Made by a program: the position numbers and the translations under genes
From: Desulfovibrionaceae bacterium
GTDB taxonomy: Bacteria; Desulfobacterota; Desulfovibrionia; Desulfovibrionales; Desulfovibrionaceae
Reading direction: 5' to 3'
Length of the DNA: 39,856 nucleotides
Assembly: GCA_015233395.1 (NCBI GenBank)
Contig: JADFXV010000023.1
Location: forward strand, 1-39,856
Shown here: one piece after another, positions 7,519-16,300 of the stretch
Position numbering within the stretch: the first letter of the stretch is position 1
Layout of the letters: each line of letters opens with the position of its first letter
The notes under the pieces: model-generated
Database searches by the model: none
What the model saw: the letters and a program-made list of their open reading frames with translations, nothing else
What the model was told of the DNA's origin: nothing

Positions 7519-9861
7519 TTATTCCTCCGGAGCTTTCTCCCCGGCCTCGCGGGCGGGCTCGTTTTCCGGCAAGGGCAGGCAGACGGTGAAGATCGATCCG
7601 CCCTCCGGAGCATTGCGCACGCCCAGGCTTCCTCCCAGCAGCTCGAGCGCTTTGAGCGCCGTGGTCAGGCCAAGGCCCAGGCCCCGGTAGCGTTTCGTCA
7701 AGGGCGTGTCCGCCTGGCACAGGCCCGACATGATCTGTTCGATCTTATCGGCCTCGACGCCGATTCCGGTATCGCGGACCGTAAAGCAGAGTTCGGCCGA
7801 TCCGTCATTGTCCCGCCTGGACGCGACCTGGATGTCCACGCCCCCCGTCGCGGTGAACTTGACGGCGTTTTCCCCTATTTTCACGAGCGTCAGGCGGGCC
7901 AGGTTCAGGTCCGTCACGACGGACCCCGGCGTTTGCGGGTCGATTGTCCCGGTAAGCGCAAGCCCTTTGTCCCGGGCGCCGGGCGCGAGTTCGCCCAGAA
8001 GCAGGTCCAGCAGGGTTCTCGCGCCGACCGTTGCGGCCTGCGGCCGGTAGCTGTCCAGGCCGGTCAATTCGATCAGGCTCTCGATCATGCCGAGCAATTT
8101 TTGGGCCGCCTTGCTGACTTCCTCGAGCTCTTCGCGTTGCTCCACGGTCAGGTCCGACTCCAGGACCAGGCCGGTGAAGGCGATGATCGGATTGAGTGGA
8201 GTCTTGAATTCGTGGCTCACGTTGGCCAGAAAATTCGCCTTCATGCGGCCGGCCGATTCGGCCTGTTCCTTGGCCCGGCGCAGCTCTTCGACGTTTTGGT
8301 TGAGCTGCCTGGTTCTTTCTTGCACGCGCTGCTCCAGCGCGTCGTGGGCCTGCTTGAGACGCTCCTGGGCCAGCTTGATGTGGCTCACGTCCAGGTGGGC
8401 CACCACCACACCGCCCCGGATGTGGTGTTGCAGCCGCCGCGCGTACAGGGTGAACCAGCGCCGCTGCCCGGGGGAATGGCCGGCGTAGTCCATGACGAAG
8501 CTCTGCGACTCCGCGCGCAGCAGGGCGGCAAGCCCGGTTTTTACGGCGCCCGCCGCGTCCGCGTCCGGGCCGTGGGCGGCCGCTTCGCAAATCGCCAGGT
8601 AATTGCGGGGGCTTGACCAGTAATCCCCGGCCAATCCGTTTTCGCGCCCAAAGCGCGTCCAGGCCTCGTTCTGGGCCACGATGCCGCCGGCGTTGTCGAG
8701 AATGGCCACATGCATCGGCAGCGAGTCGAGGATGTCGTGGACAAAGGCTTCGCGTTCGCGCAGCCCTTCCTCGGCATGCTTGCGTTCGGCCACGAGCAGG
8801 TTGAAATTGACGAGCAGTTGCCCAAGCTCGTCATGGCCGGACACCGGCAAGGCCGTAAATTCCCGCTTCCCGGTGGACATCTCTCCGACCCGGGCGCTGG
8901 CCATGCTCAGCGGGGCGAGCAGGCGCCGGACGACCAGCCAGAGAACAAGGGAGCACAAAAGCGAGAGGGTGGCCGCGAGCGAGTAGGCGCCGAGGCGCAT
9001 CTCGCGGATGGGGGCGAAGGCCTCGCTCGTGGGCAATACGAGCTGGACGATCCAGCCCGCGACCGGGACCTGCTTGCCGGAGGTCAGCGTCTCCACGCCT
9101 TTTGAATTGACCGTGACCCCCGAACCCTCGTACCCGGCGACAAACTTGTCGAGCATCGCGTTCTCGCCGGGCGCGGCCATCGGCTGCAAGATGCGGGACG
9201 GATCGCTCGCGGTCGCGATCAGGCCGTACTCCGGAACGTCGATGACGATATAGCCGGTCTTTCCCAGCCTCGTGTCCTGGGCCTGGCCCAGAAAGCTCGG
9301 CTCATCCAGATGGGCGAATCCCTCCAGCGCGCCGATCATTTGGCCCGAAGCGTCCTTGATCGGAGCAGCGACGACAACCCCTGGCTTGCCGCTGAACCGG
9401 CTTGCGCGCGGCTTGCCGATGACCGGTTTGCCCGTGGCCGCGACCTTGCGGAAACTGTCCTGATCGTCGAAAGACGCCCCGGCCCGGCCCGCGACGACGG
9501 GGTAATCGGCAATGCCTTGCCCATCCTTGGAGACCACGACCAGGCCGTTCTTGAACAAAAATTGCAAACCAAGAAGGGAACTCAAAATCTCTCTGGCTTT
9601 CCGCGGATCGGCGAGGATTTCCGGGGTGAAGCGCGCGGCGTTTCTTTCGAGCAATTCGATGCGCAGGCGCAGCTTGCCCTCGACATCCGAGGCGATATAC
9701 GTCGCCGCGGAAAACTGCTGATTCTCCAAGAGCGTGGTCATTTTCCCGGCCAATCGTTCGCCGGCGACATACACCGACAGCCACGAACCGGCGAGAAACA
9801 GCAAAAGCACCGTGGAGCAGATTTTCGTCTTCAGGCTCAACGACCTGGGCATAGCGGACAT
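7519..9861 (-). CDS. membrane sensor histidine kinase with double-Cache-like sensor, HAMP and PAS, no receiver
   Basis: A 780-residue inner-membrane kinase. The ATG at 9861 is chosen because AGGA lies 7 bases upstream and a membrane segment follows at once; the frame stays open to 10023, but that extension is arginine-rich and unlike protein. Membrane segment 1 is at ~14-33, followed by a periplasmic Cache-type ligand domain (~35-280; motif YPVVAGRAG...DRD-like FDDQDSFRKV, then GKTGYIVIDVPEYGLIA), membrane segment 2 (~291-311), HAMP (~312-365), a PAS-like domain (~370-500), a coiled coil, HisKA with His550 in NVSHEFKTP, and HATPase (N665, DTGIG 697-701, GLGLGL 727-732). The usual DLSRIEAG after the HisKA second helix is replaced by ELTGLDSY. 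It lacks its own receiver; the divergent single-domain receiver at 10099 is an obvious candidate partner. Cache domains usually bind small metabolites. Confidence 0.92.
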   Translation of the reverse strand: MSAMPRSLSLKTKICSTVLLLFLAGSWLSVYVAGERLAGKMTTLLENQQFSAATYIASDVEGKLRLRIELLERNAARFTPEILADPRKAREILSSLLGLQFLFKNGLVVVSKDGQGIADYPVVAGRAGASFDDQDSFRKVAATGKPVIGKPRASRFSGKPGVVVAAPIKDASGQMIGALEGFAHLDEPSFLGQAQDTRLGKTGYIVIDVPEYGLIATASDPSRILQPMAAPGENAMLDKFVAGYEGSGVTVNSKGVETLTSGKQVPVAGWIVQLVLPTSEAFAPIREMRLGAYSLAATLSLLCSLVLWLVVRRLLAPLSMASARVGEMSTGKREFTALPVSGHDELGQLLVNFNLLVAERKHAEEGLREREAFVHDILDSLPMHVAILDNAGGIVAQNEAWTRFGRENGLAGDYWSSPRNYLAICEAAAHGPDADAAGAVKTGLAALLRAESQSFVMDYAGHSPGQRRWFTLYARRLQHHIRGGVVVAHLDVSHIKLAQERLKQAHDALEQRVQERTRQLNQNVEELRRAKEQAESAGRMKANFLANVSHEFKTPLNPIIAFTGLVLESDLTVEQREELEEVSKAAQKLLGMIESLIELTGLDSYRPQAATVGARTLLDLLLGELAPGARDKGLALTGTIDPQTPGSVVTDLNLARLTLVKIGENAVKFTATGGVDIQVASRRDNDGSAELCFTVRDTGIGVEADKIEQIMSGLCQADTPLTKRYRGLGLGLTTALKALELLGGSLGVRNAPEGGSIFTVCLPLPENEPAREAGEKAPEE

Positions 9862-9940
9862 CGGCCCGTCCTTGTTCGCACTTGGCCCGGTATGGCCCCG
9901 CAAAAAGCCGGGCCGGGCGGCGGGCGCCGCCGGAAGCATA

Positions 9941-10008
9941 CGGCGAGAACTTTTACGCTCCCGGCGAGAAACCGGTTGTGCTCGTTTTTTCTCACCGTTA
10001 CCGGCGAG
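9941..10008. promoter_or_regulatory. three phased CGGCGAG repeats between divergent kinase and receiver genes
   Basis: CGGCGAG occurs at 9941-9947, 9962-9968 and 10002-10008. The start-to-start spacings of 21 and 40 bases place all copies on nearly one face of the helix. The last copy forms an imperfect inverted repeat with CTCACCG at 9991-9997. The repeats lie in the 237-bp divergent intergenic region and end just before a perfect -35 hexamer at 10017. This suggests an operator, but no regulator is identified. Confidence 0.35.
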
Positions 10009-10016
10009 CCGGAAAT

Positions 10017-10045
10017 TTGACAAGGCTCGGGCGCGCGCCTAGGAA
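10017..10045 (+). promoter_or_regulatory. possible promoter for the receiver gene
   Basis: A perfect TTGACA (10017-10022) is followed after 17 bases by TAGGAA (10040-10045), which matches the -10 consensus at three of six positions. A transcript from here would begin near 10052, which favours the ATG at 10099 over the upstream ATGs at 10048 and 10057. Sequence match only. Confidence 0.35.
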
Positions 10046-10098
10046 GGATGCGGGCAATGGGGCCTCTTGGCCGTTGCAACGAATTTCGGGCGGGCGCC

Positions 10099-10494
10099 AT
10101 GGAAATCGACCGAAGCATACCCATCCTCATCGTGGACGACAATCAGGCCATGCGCCGGTTGCTGGCCGACATCGTGCGCAACGCGGGATTTAAAAATCTG
10201 GTCTTTGCCGAAGACGGGATGATCGCTTTGCAAAAACTCGGCGAGGCTTCGTTTTCTCTTGTGTTCCTGGATTGGGACATGCCGCGCAAAAACGGCCTGG
10301 AAGTGCTTGAGGCCATGCGCGCCTCGGAAGCTCTCGCCCACGTTCCGGTCATCATGGTCACGGCCAAGGCCGAGCAGGACAAGGTCATGGCCGCCATCGC
10401 CGGCGGGGTCAGCAATTACGTGGTCAAGCCCTACACGCCCAACTCGATTTACAAAAAAATGCAGGCGGTCCTGTGCGCCAAGGACGCGGTCTAA
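10099..10494 (+). CDS. single-domain response regulator (CheY-like)
   Basis: A 131-residue receiver with no output domain. It has the acidic pair Asp13-Asp14 (IVDD), phospho-acceptor Asp58 in FLDWDMP, the switch Thr in VTAK (~88) and Lys110 in VVKPY. The start at 10099 gives an N-terminus (MEIDRSIPILIVDD) that aligns with the usual start of CheY proteins. Upstream in-frame ATGs at 10057 (with GGAAGG 9 bases before it) and 10048 would add 14 or 17 residues and remain possible. It sits divergently from the receiver-less Cache kinase (7519-9861), so it may take phosphate from that kinase. Its stop overlaps the stop of the convergent kinase gene by three bases (10491-10494). Confidence 0.9.
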   Translation: MEIDRSIPILIVDDNQAMRRLLADIVRNAGFKNLVFAEDGMIALQKLGEASFSLVFLDWDMPRKNGLEVLEAMRASEALAHVPVIMVTAKAEQDKVMAAIAGGVSNYVVKPYTPNSIYKKMQAVLCAKDAV

Positions 10495-11552
10495 ACCGGC
10501 AGGGTCACGCTCACCGTGGTCTGGCCGGACTCTGCGGCGCTTAGAGAGATCGCGCCCCCCTGGACCTCGGCGTTGAGCCTGGCCGAATAGGTTCCGATGC
10601 CCGTGCCGCCGCGCTTGCCGCTGGTGGCGTATTTCTCGAAAAACCGCTCCCGCATGTCCTCGGGCACGCTCCCGAAATTGTGAATCCCGATGCGCGCCGC
10701 TTCTCCCGAGGTCATGGCCACCGTGACCGCGCCGCCCTCCGGCGACGCCTGGACCGCGTTGCGTATGAGATTGGAGAGCATCGAGTAGCAGAGCATCTCT
10801 TCGCCCCGGACCATGAAAACACGCTGCCCGCCAAGCAAGGCGCCGTCCACGGTCGCGATGAGCTTGACCCCGTGCGTTTGCGCCAGCTCCTCGAAATCCC
10901 GGAATATCCGCAGAACCAGTCCGGCCACGTCCACGTCCTCGGGACACAGCCGGTACACGCCGCGTTCGATCTTAAACAGGTCGAGGGTGGCGTTGATCAT
11001 CGCCAGCATGGCCTGGCCGGCCTCCTCGATGCGCCTGAGCATATCCTTTTGCTCCGGCGTCAGGTTGCCGGCCATGGACAGCAGCATGGGCAGGCTCATC
11101 ACGGCGCTCAGGGGATTTTTGAGGTCGTGGTGCATGATGCGCTCGACGTCCTCGCGCAGTTTCGCCGCCGTGCGCAGTTCGATGTGGTTTTTGACCCTGG
11201 CCTTGACCAGGGCCGGATTAAACGGCTTGGTGAGGTAGTCGATGGCCCCCACGGCGAGCCCTTTGGCTTCGTCCTCGGGCTGGCTCAAGGCGGTGACGAA
11301 GATGACCGGTATTTCGGCGGTCTGGGGGTCTGCCTTGAGCCGTGAGCAGACCTCATAGCCGTCCATGCCGGGCATCATGACGTCCAAGAGGATGATGTCG
11401 GGTTGCTTGTTGCCGCTGGCCAGTTCGATTGCTTTGGGACCGTTGGTGGCGGCCATGACGGCGTAGTCGTTCTTCAGAGACTCCAAGAGCACCCGGATGT
11501 TGTCCGGGGTGTCGTCGACGATGAGCACGGTCGCCTTTTCCAAATCACTCAT
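10491..11552 (-). CDS. receiver-histidine kinase (REC-HisKA-HATPase)
   Basis: A 353-residue soluble protein with an N-terminal receiver (IVDD 11-14, Asp57 in LLDVMMP, Lys109 in YLTKPF) joined to a short kinase core. The phospho-acceptor is His142 in the MHHDLKNP motif, as in HisKA kinases that follow a receiver. The HATPase has N267 of the N box (SNLIRNAVQAS) and a G box near GGTGIGTYSARL (~317-328). The receiver would gate the kinase, so it probably relays a signal from another kinase. It lies 49 bases downstream of the bacteriohemerythrin gene on the same strand, and an oxygen- or redox-linked function is likely from that context. The end is convergent with the receiver gene at 10099. Confidence 0.92.
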   Translation of the reverse strand: MSDLEKATVLIVDDTPDNIRVLLESLKNDYAVMAATNGPKAIELASGNKQPDIILLDVMMPGMDGYEVCSRLKADPQTAEIPVIFVTALSQPEDEAKGLAVGAIDYLTKPFNPALVKARVKNHIELRTAAKLREDVERIMHHDLKNPLSAVMSLPMLLSMAGNLTPEQKDMLRRIEEAGQAMLAMINATLDLFKIERGVYRLCPEDVDVAGLVLRIFRDFEELAQTHGVKLIATVDGALLGGQRVFMVRGEEMLCYSMLSNLIRNAVQASPEGGAVTVAMTSGEAARIGIHNFGSVPEDMRERFFEKYATSGKRGGTGIGTYSARLNAEVQGGAISLSAAESGQTTVSVTLPV

Positions 11553-11601
11553 GATCCCGCTCCCTCATGTTCCGGGCTTGTTGAGGACCTCCGTCATCAG
11601 C

Positions 11602-12009
11602 TTAAGATATGCCGCGGGCGATCAAAAGAGGGCCGTATGCCTTGTCGGTCTCCAAAATGTGTTTGGTAATCCATGTGCGCAAGAAGTTCCAAACCTCACT
11701 CGGGGTGATCTTGCCTCCGGACTCAAGGGTGTCGACCGCGTCGAGCACATGCTCGATGAAGGCGTCATGTTCTTGCTTGTGCGGGGAGAGCTTGGGGTAG
11801 TCTGTCGCGGTCATGGCGTCTTCCTCGGTCTTAAAATGATACACCGAATATTTCTTCATCTCCTCCACGATGCCCATGATGGCGTCCTTCCCCTGGTTCT
11901 CCTCAATGGCTTTGCCCAGACTATTTAACAGCATCACGAGGCGCTTGTGCTGTTCATCGATGGTCTTGATCCCAACTTCGAAATCGGAATTCCATATGAC
12001 TGTTTCCAT
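11602..12009 (-). CDS. bacteriohemerythrin
   Basis: A 135-residue four-helix-bundle protein with all seven canonical di-iron ligands in place: His21 (DEQHKRL), His58 and Glu62 (YHFKTEE), His77 and His81 (HKQEHD), His117 and Asp122 (KHILETDK). It binds oxygen reversibly at a non-haem di-iron site and acts in the cytoplasm as an oxygen carrier, scavenger or sensor. The length is typical for single-domain bacterial members. AGGGG lies five bases before the ATG at 12009. It is upstream of, and probably co-transcribed with, the receiver-kinase at 10491, so it may supply the oxygen or redox input to that pathway (inference). Codon use is less GC-rich than in the neighbouring kinases, as in the cyclase gene upstream. 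Confidence 0.95.
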   Translation of the reverse strand: METVIWNSDFEVGIKTIDEQHKRLVMLLNSLGKAIEENQGKDAIMGIVEEMKKYSVYHFKTEEDAMTATDYPKLSPHKQEHDAFIEHVLDAVDTLESGGKITPSEVWNFLRTWITKHILETDKAYGPLLIARGIS

Positions 12010-12071
12010 TTGTTCCCCTATTTACAAAACATCACTAGCCACGGCGCGAGCGAACATCGCTCCTTGGCCAC

Positions 12072-12089
12072 GGAAACATGTACGTTTCC
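12072..12089. repeat. short inverted repeat upstream of the hemerythrin gene
   Basis: GGAAAC (12072-12077) and GTTTCC (12084-12089) are exact inverted arms around a 6-base centre, in the 143-bp space between the cyclase stop and the hemerythrin start. It could be an operator or a weak attenuator. No T-run follows on either strand. Confidence 0.3.
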
Positions 12090-12152
12090 CGCAAGGCAAG
12101 CGGCTCGGCTCAAGCGGTCATCTGCATGCTAATCCTCTAAATTCTTTTGCGG

Positions 12153-13367
12153 TCAGACGGAGGATTCCTCACGCAGACGCGCCAAGAGTTGCTCCATGGT
12201 CTCGACAATGGCCGTCTTGTCCTCTGGGCGGATGGTTTCTAAGTCCGCGATGATCCGCAGGCCCTTGAATTCCACGCGAACCAGGTCCGGGTGGCCAAGC
12301 TCTTCATCGTAAATATTGGTAATGGCGTAGGGACGTATCTCGCGCTCGATACCCTTGACATGAAGTGGAGGCCTTTGCTCTGCTTCCACGATGTCCTGCA
12401 CCAGGGAATAGGTTTCGGGAGAAATGAGGATGCCGTCCACATCGGCCTGCCCCTCCAGACGCGCGGCTAGGTTTACCTCGGCTCCGATTATGGTGTAATC
12501 CATGCGATCTTCGCTGCCGAAATTGCCAACGTTGCAGAACCCCGTGCTGATGCCAATTCGCATGTGGAAGGGCTCCTGGTAGCCTCGGAATCTCCATGTT
12601 TTCTGGAGTTTTTGCATGCGCCGCTGCATGGCCGTGGCCATGCGCACACACGCTTCAGCGTCCTGCTTGATGCCCTTGCTTTCGGGATCTCCGAAAAACA
12701 TGAGCATCGCATCGCCGATAAACTTGTCGATTGTGGCGCCGTAATGCATGGCGATCTTGGACATCTCAGTGAAGTAGCTGTTCAGGAGATAAGAGAGGTC
12801 CTCGGGCTGCATATTCTCGGTTGTTCGGGTGAAATCCTTAATGTCGCTAAAGAAAACGGTAAGTTTCTTGCGCTGGGTGACCAGGTCCGTTCGCTTCTCT
12901 CCGGTCAGGAGCGATCGGACAATCTGGGGGGAGAGATACTTTGATAGATTTCCCGAAAGCGCCTTCAGGTTGTCCCGATGGCGTTTGAGCTCCAGTTGGT
13001 TGCGCACTCGGGATTTGACGAGTTTTGGCATAAAGGGCTTGACGATATAATCCACGGCCCCCAAGTCAAGCCCCTTGGCCTCATCTTCTGTTTCGCCCAT
13101 GGCTGTGACGAAAATGACCGGTATATCATGGGTGCTCAGATCGTCTTTAAGCCGGGCGCAGACCTCGTAGCCGCTTAGGCCGGGCATTTCGATGTCAAGA
13201 AGGATCAGATCCGGCATGGGGTCGGCCCCGGCCAGCTTCAGAGCGCGCTCGCCGCTTGTGGCGGCCACAATAGTGCAATCGTCCTTGAGCGCCTCCATGA
13301 GCACCTTGATGTTCTCCGGAGAGTCGTCAACGATCAGGATCTTCTGCTTTAACGGCGTATCGTTCAC
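12153..13367 (-). CDS. response regulator with class III adenylate cyclase output
   Basis: A 404-residue protein with a receiver (IVDD 12-15, Asp58 in LLDIEMP, Lys110 in IVKPF), a coiled linker containing LSKYLSPQIVRSLL (~141-154), and a class III nucleotidyl cyclase domain (~165-350). Metal-binding Asp175 (FFSDIKDFT) and Asp219 (KFIGDAM) are present, as are the transition-state residues Asn299 and Arg303 (EVNLAARLE). Lys215 and Asp290 are the adenine-selecting pair, so the product should be cAMP rather than cGMP. Its ATG is one base beyond the stop of the large hybrid kinase at 13369, so the two are surely one operon. Phosphotransfer from the HPt domain of that kinase to Asp58 is the natural reading. 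Confidence 0.94.
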   Translation of the reverse strand: MNDTPLKQKILIVDDSPENIKVLMEALKDDCTIVAATSGERALKLAGADPMPDLILLDIEMPGLSGYEVCARLKDDLSTHDIPVIFVTAMGETEDEAKGLDLGAVDYIVKPFMPKLVKSRVRNQLELKRHRDNLKALSGNLSKYLSPQIVRSLLTGEKRTDLVTQRKKLTVFFSDIKDFTRTTENMQPEDLSYLLNSYFTEMSKIAMHYGATIDKFIGDAMLMFFGDPESKGIKQDAEACVRMATAMQRRMQKLQKTWRFRGYQEPFHMRIGISTGFCNVGNFGSEDRMDYTIIGAEVNLAARLEGQADVDGILISPETYSLVQDIVEAEQRPPLHVKGIEREIRPYAITNIYDEELGHPDLVRVEFKGLRIIADLETIRPEDKTAIVETMEQLLARLREESSV

Positions 13368-13368
13368 A

Positions 13369-16300
13369 CTATTTCCTCTCCGCGGCCGAATTGCAGAAAC
13401 CGGCGATGATTTTGACGACGCTCAGAGCTCTGTCCGTGTCGAAGGCGTCGAGAGCATCCTCAAGTTGCGCGAACGCAGCCTGGGCGGTGGTTGTTTTCAG
13501 CTGCTCTCGCAGTTTTTCCATGACAAGCGAAGCCTGGGCCAAGTCTGTTTCAATGCATCCCTCCAACTCGGCCAGCAATGGGAGGACCAAAAGCGCGGTG
13601 GGTGAACCTATCGGACCGGAGGATGAACTGGCTGCCTGATGCGGACGCAAGCGATCCTCGATGCCCTGAATGGAGCCGACGGCCTGGTTCAGGAGCGAGG
13701 CGAAGGTCGCCAGCCCGGCTTGGGTCGCCCGCGCGTCTCTGGCCTTGACGGCCTGTTCCAATTCTCCGGCAGCCTTTGAAAGCTCTTCGGCTCCGATATT
13801 GCCGGCCACGCTTTTGATGGTATGGGCCAGCCTGGCGGCCGTCTGATCATCCCCGGCGTCCAGTGCGTCTTGAATCTGTTTCGCGGTTTGCGCGCCCCCG
13901 TCGGCGAACTGCAACAAGAGCTTCTTGTAAAGCGCGCGGTTGCCTCCAAGGCGCGACAAGCCGTTTTTGACGGAGATTCCCGGCAAGCCCTCCGGGGGCA
14001 GGTCGCCGGCGTCGGCATCGCCTGGCGCACGCGCTTCCAGGACAGTAGGCGGGACCTGCCGCTTGCCGGGCTTGATCCATTTGACCAGCGTGGCGAAAAA
14101 GGCGTCCGGGTCGATGGGCTTGGTGACGTGGTCGTTCATGCCCCCGCCCAGGCTCTTGTCCCGGTCGCCCGCCATGGCGTGGGCGGTCATGGCTATGATA
14201 GGCTTCTCGGCGAATTTCGGGTCGGCGCGCAGTTCCGCCGTGGCCTGGAAGCCGTCCATCTCGGGCATCTGGATGTCCATGAGAATGACATCGTGGTCAT
14301 TGACGCGGGCCAATTCCACGCACTCCCGGCCGTTTGCCGCGATGTCCACAACCAGTCCCATGCTCTCCATGAGTTCGCGGGCCACCTGCTGGTTGATTTC
14401 GTTGTCTTCAGCCAGGAGCACTCGCGCCCCCCGAATAGCGGACATGGCCTCGGCCCGGTCCTGGCTGGGTTTAAACGGCCGCGCCTTCTTGTCCACGTTG
14501 CGGCCGAACACGTCCATGATGGTGTTCAAAAGCACGGATTGATTCACGGGCTTGATGAGGAAACCTTCCAACCCGGCTTCCCGGGCCTGCCGCATGATCT
14601 CCTCGCGTCCGTAAGCCGTGACCATGATGACCATGGGAATCTTGGAGAGTTTGTCGTCGCGCTTGATGCGCGCGGATGTTTCGATACCGTCCAGGCCGGG
14701 CATCTTCCAGTCCATGAGCACGAGATCGTAAGGCGTTCCTTCCCGCGTCGCCCTTTCCAGCTCGCCGATGGCCTCCTCCCCGGACGGGGATTGTCCGGCC
14801 AGAAACGTCATGGCCGTGAGGGCCTCGACCAGAATTTCGCGGCTCGTGGCCGAGTCGTCCACCACGAGCACGCGCAGGCCGCGCAGATCGCCGACGCTTG
14901 CCGCCCGGCGCTCCCGAGCCTCTTTTTGTAGGCCGAACTCGGCAGTGAAAATAAACGTGCTGCCTTTGCCGGGCTCGCTTTCAACCCAGATCGTCCCGCC
15001 CATCATCTCCACCAGACGCTTGCTGATGGACAGGCCAAGGCCGGTGCCGCCGAACTTACGGGTGGTGGAGGAGTCGGCCTGGGTAAAGGCCTGAAAGAGC
15101 TTCGCCGCCTGTTCGGAGGTCATGCCGATGCCGGTGTCGCTCACACTAAAGCGCAAGGTGACGTTGTCCTCGAGCTTCTCCACCAATTGAGCGCGCACCA
15201 GGATTTCGCCTTGGCTGGTGAACTTGATGGAATTGCCCGCCAGATTGATCAAGATCTGACCCAGGCGCAACGGGTCGCCCACCAAAGATTGAGGCACGTC
15301 GGGGTCGGTGCGCAGCAAAATCTCCAATCCCTTTTCTTCGGCCTTGACGGTGACGATGTTCGCCAGGTTGTCCAGCACCTCCTCCAGGTTGAACTCGACC
15401 TGCTCCATGTCCATGCGCCCGGCCTCGATCTTGGAGAAGTCGAGGATGTCGTTCAAAATGCGCAGCAGCGCCTTGGCCGAACCGTCGATCTTGCCCAGGT
15501 AATCGCGCTGCTTGGGGGTCAGTTCGGTTTGCAGGGCCAGGTGGGTCATGCCGATGACCGCGTTCATGGGCGTGCGTATCTCGTGGCTCATGTTGGCCAG
15601 GAAATCGCTCTTGGCGCGGGTCGCCTCCTCGGCCGCATTCTTTGCCGCCGCCAAAGCCTTCTCGGTCTCCTTGATCTTGCTCACATCCACATACCAGCCG
15701 AGTATCCCGGGATGCCCCTCGAACTCCGTGTTCAGATAGGTGACGAGAAGGTTGCCGATCTTTCGGTCCGGCCCGTACATCTCCAGTTCGTAATCGCGGA
15801 CTATCCCTTTTTCCCGCAGTTCGTTGACCAGATGATCGCGGTCTTCCGGATGCACGTAGGCCTTTATGGAAGTTTCCCCAATACGCTGACCGGTGAGCTC
15901 GGCTATGCGCGGATTGGCGAAGCGAATAATCCCCTCGGTGGAGATGGCCACGCCGATTGGGCTGGTGTCAAGAATGCCTTGGAGACGCTCGCGCTCCAGA
16001 CGCACGGCGTCCTCCATGCGCTTGCGTTCGGTGATGTCCGAGAAAGTGATGACCCCGCCGGTGAAGATCCCGGCGCGAAACATAGGCGCGCCGGAATAAG
16101 ACACGTCGAAGCTGGTTCCGTCCTTGCGCCAGAATACTTCCGTGGCGCAGGAGACAACCTCGCGGTGTTTCAATGCTTGCCTGAGGACGCATGTTTCGGC
16201 CGGATAGGGCGAGCCGTCGGCGTGGGAATGGTGCATGAGTTCGTGGTTGTTGCGGCCGAGCATTTCCGCCGGGCCGTCGTAACCAAGCAGGCGTGCGGCG

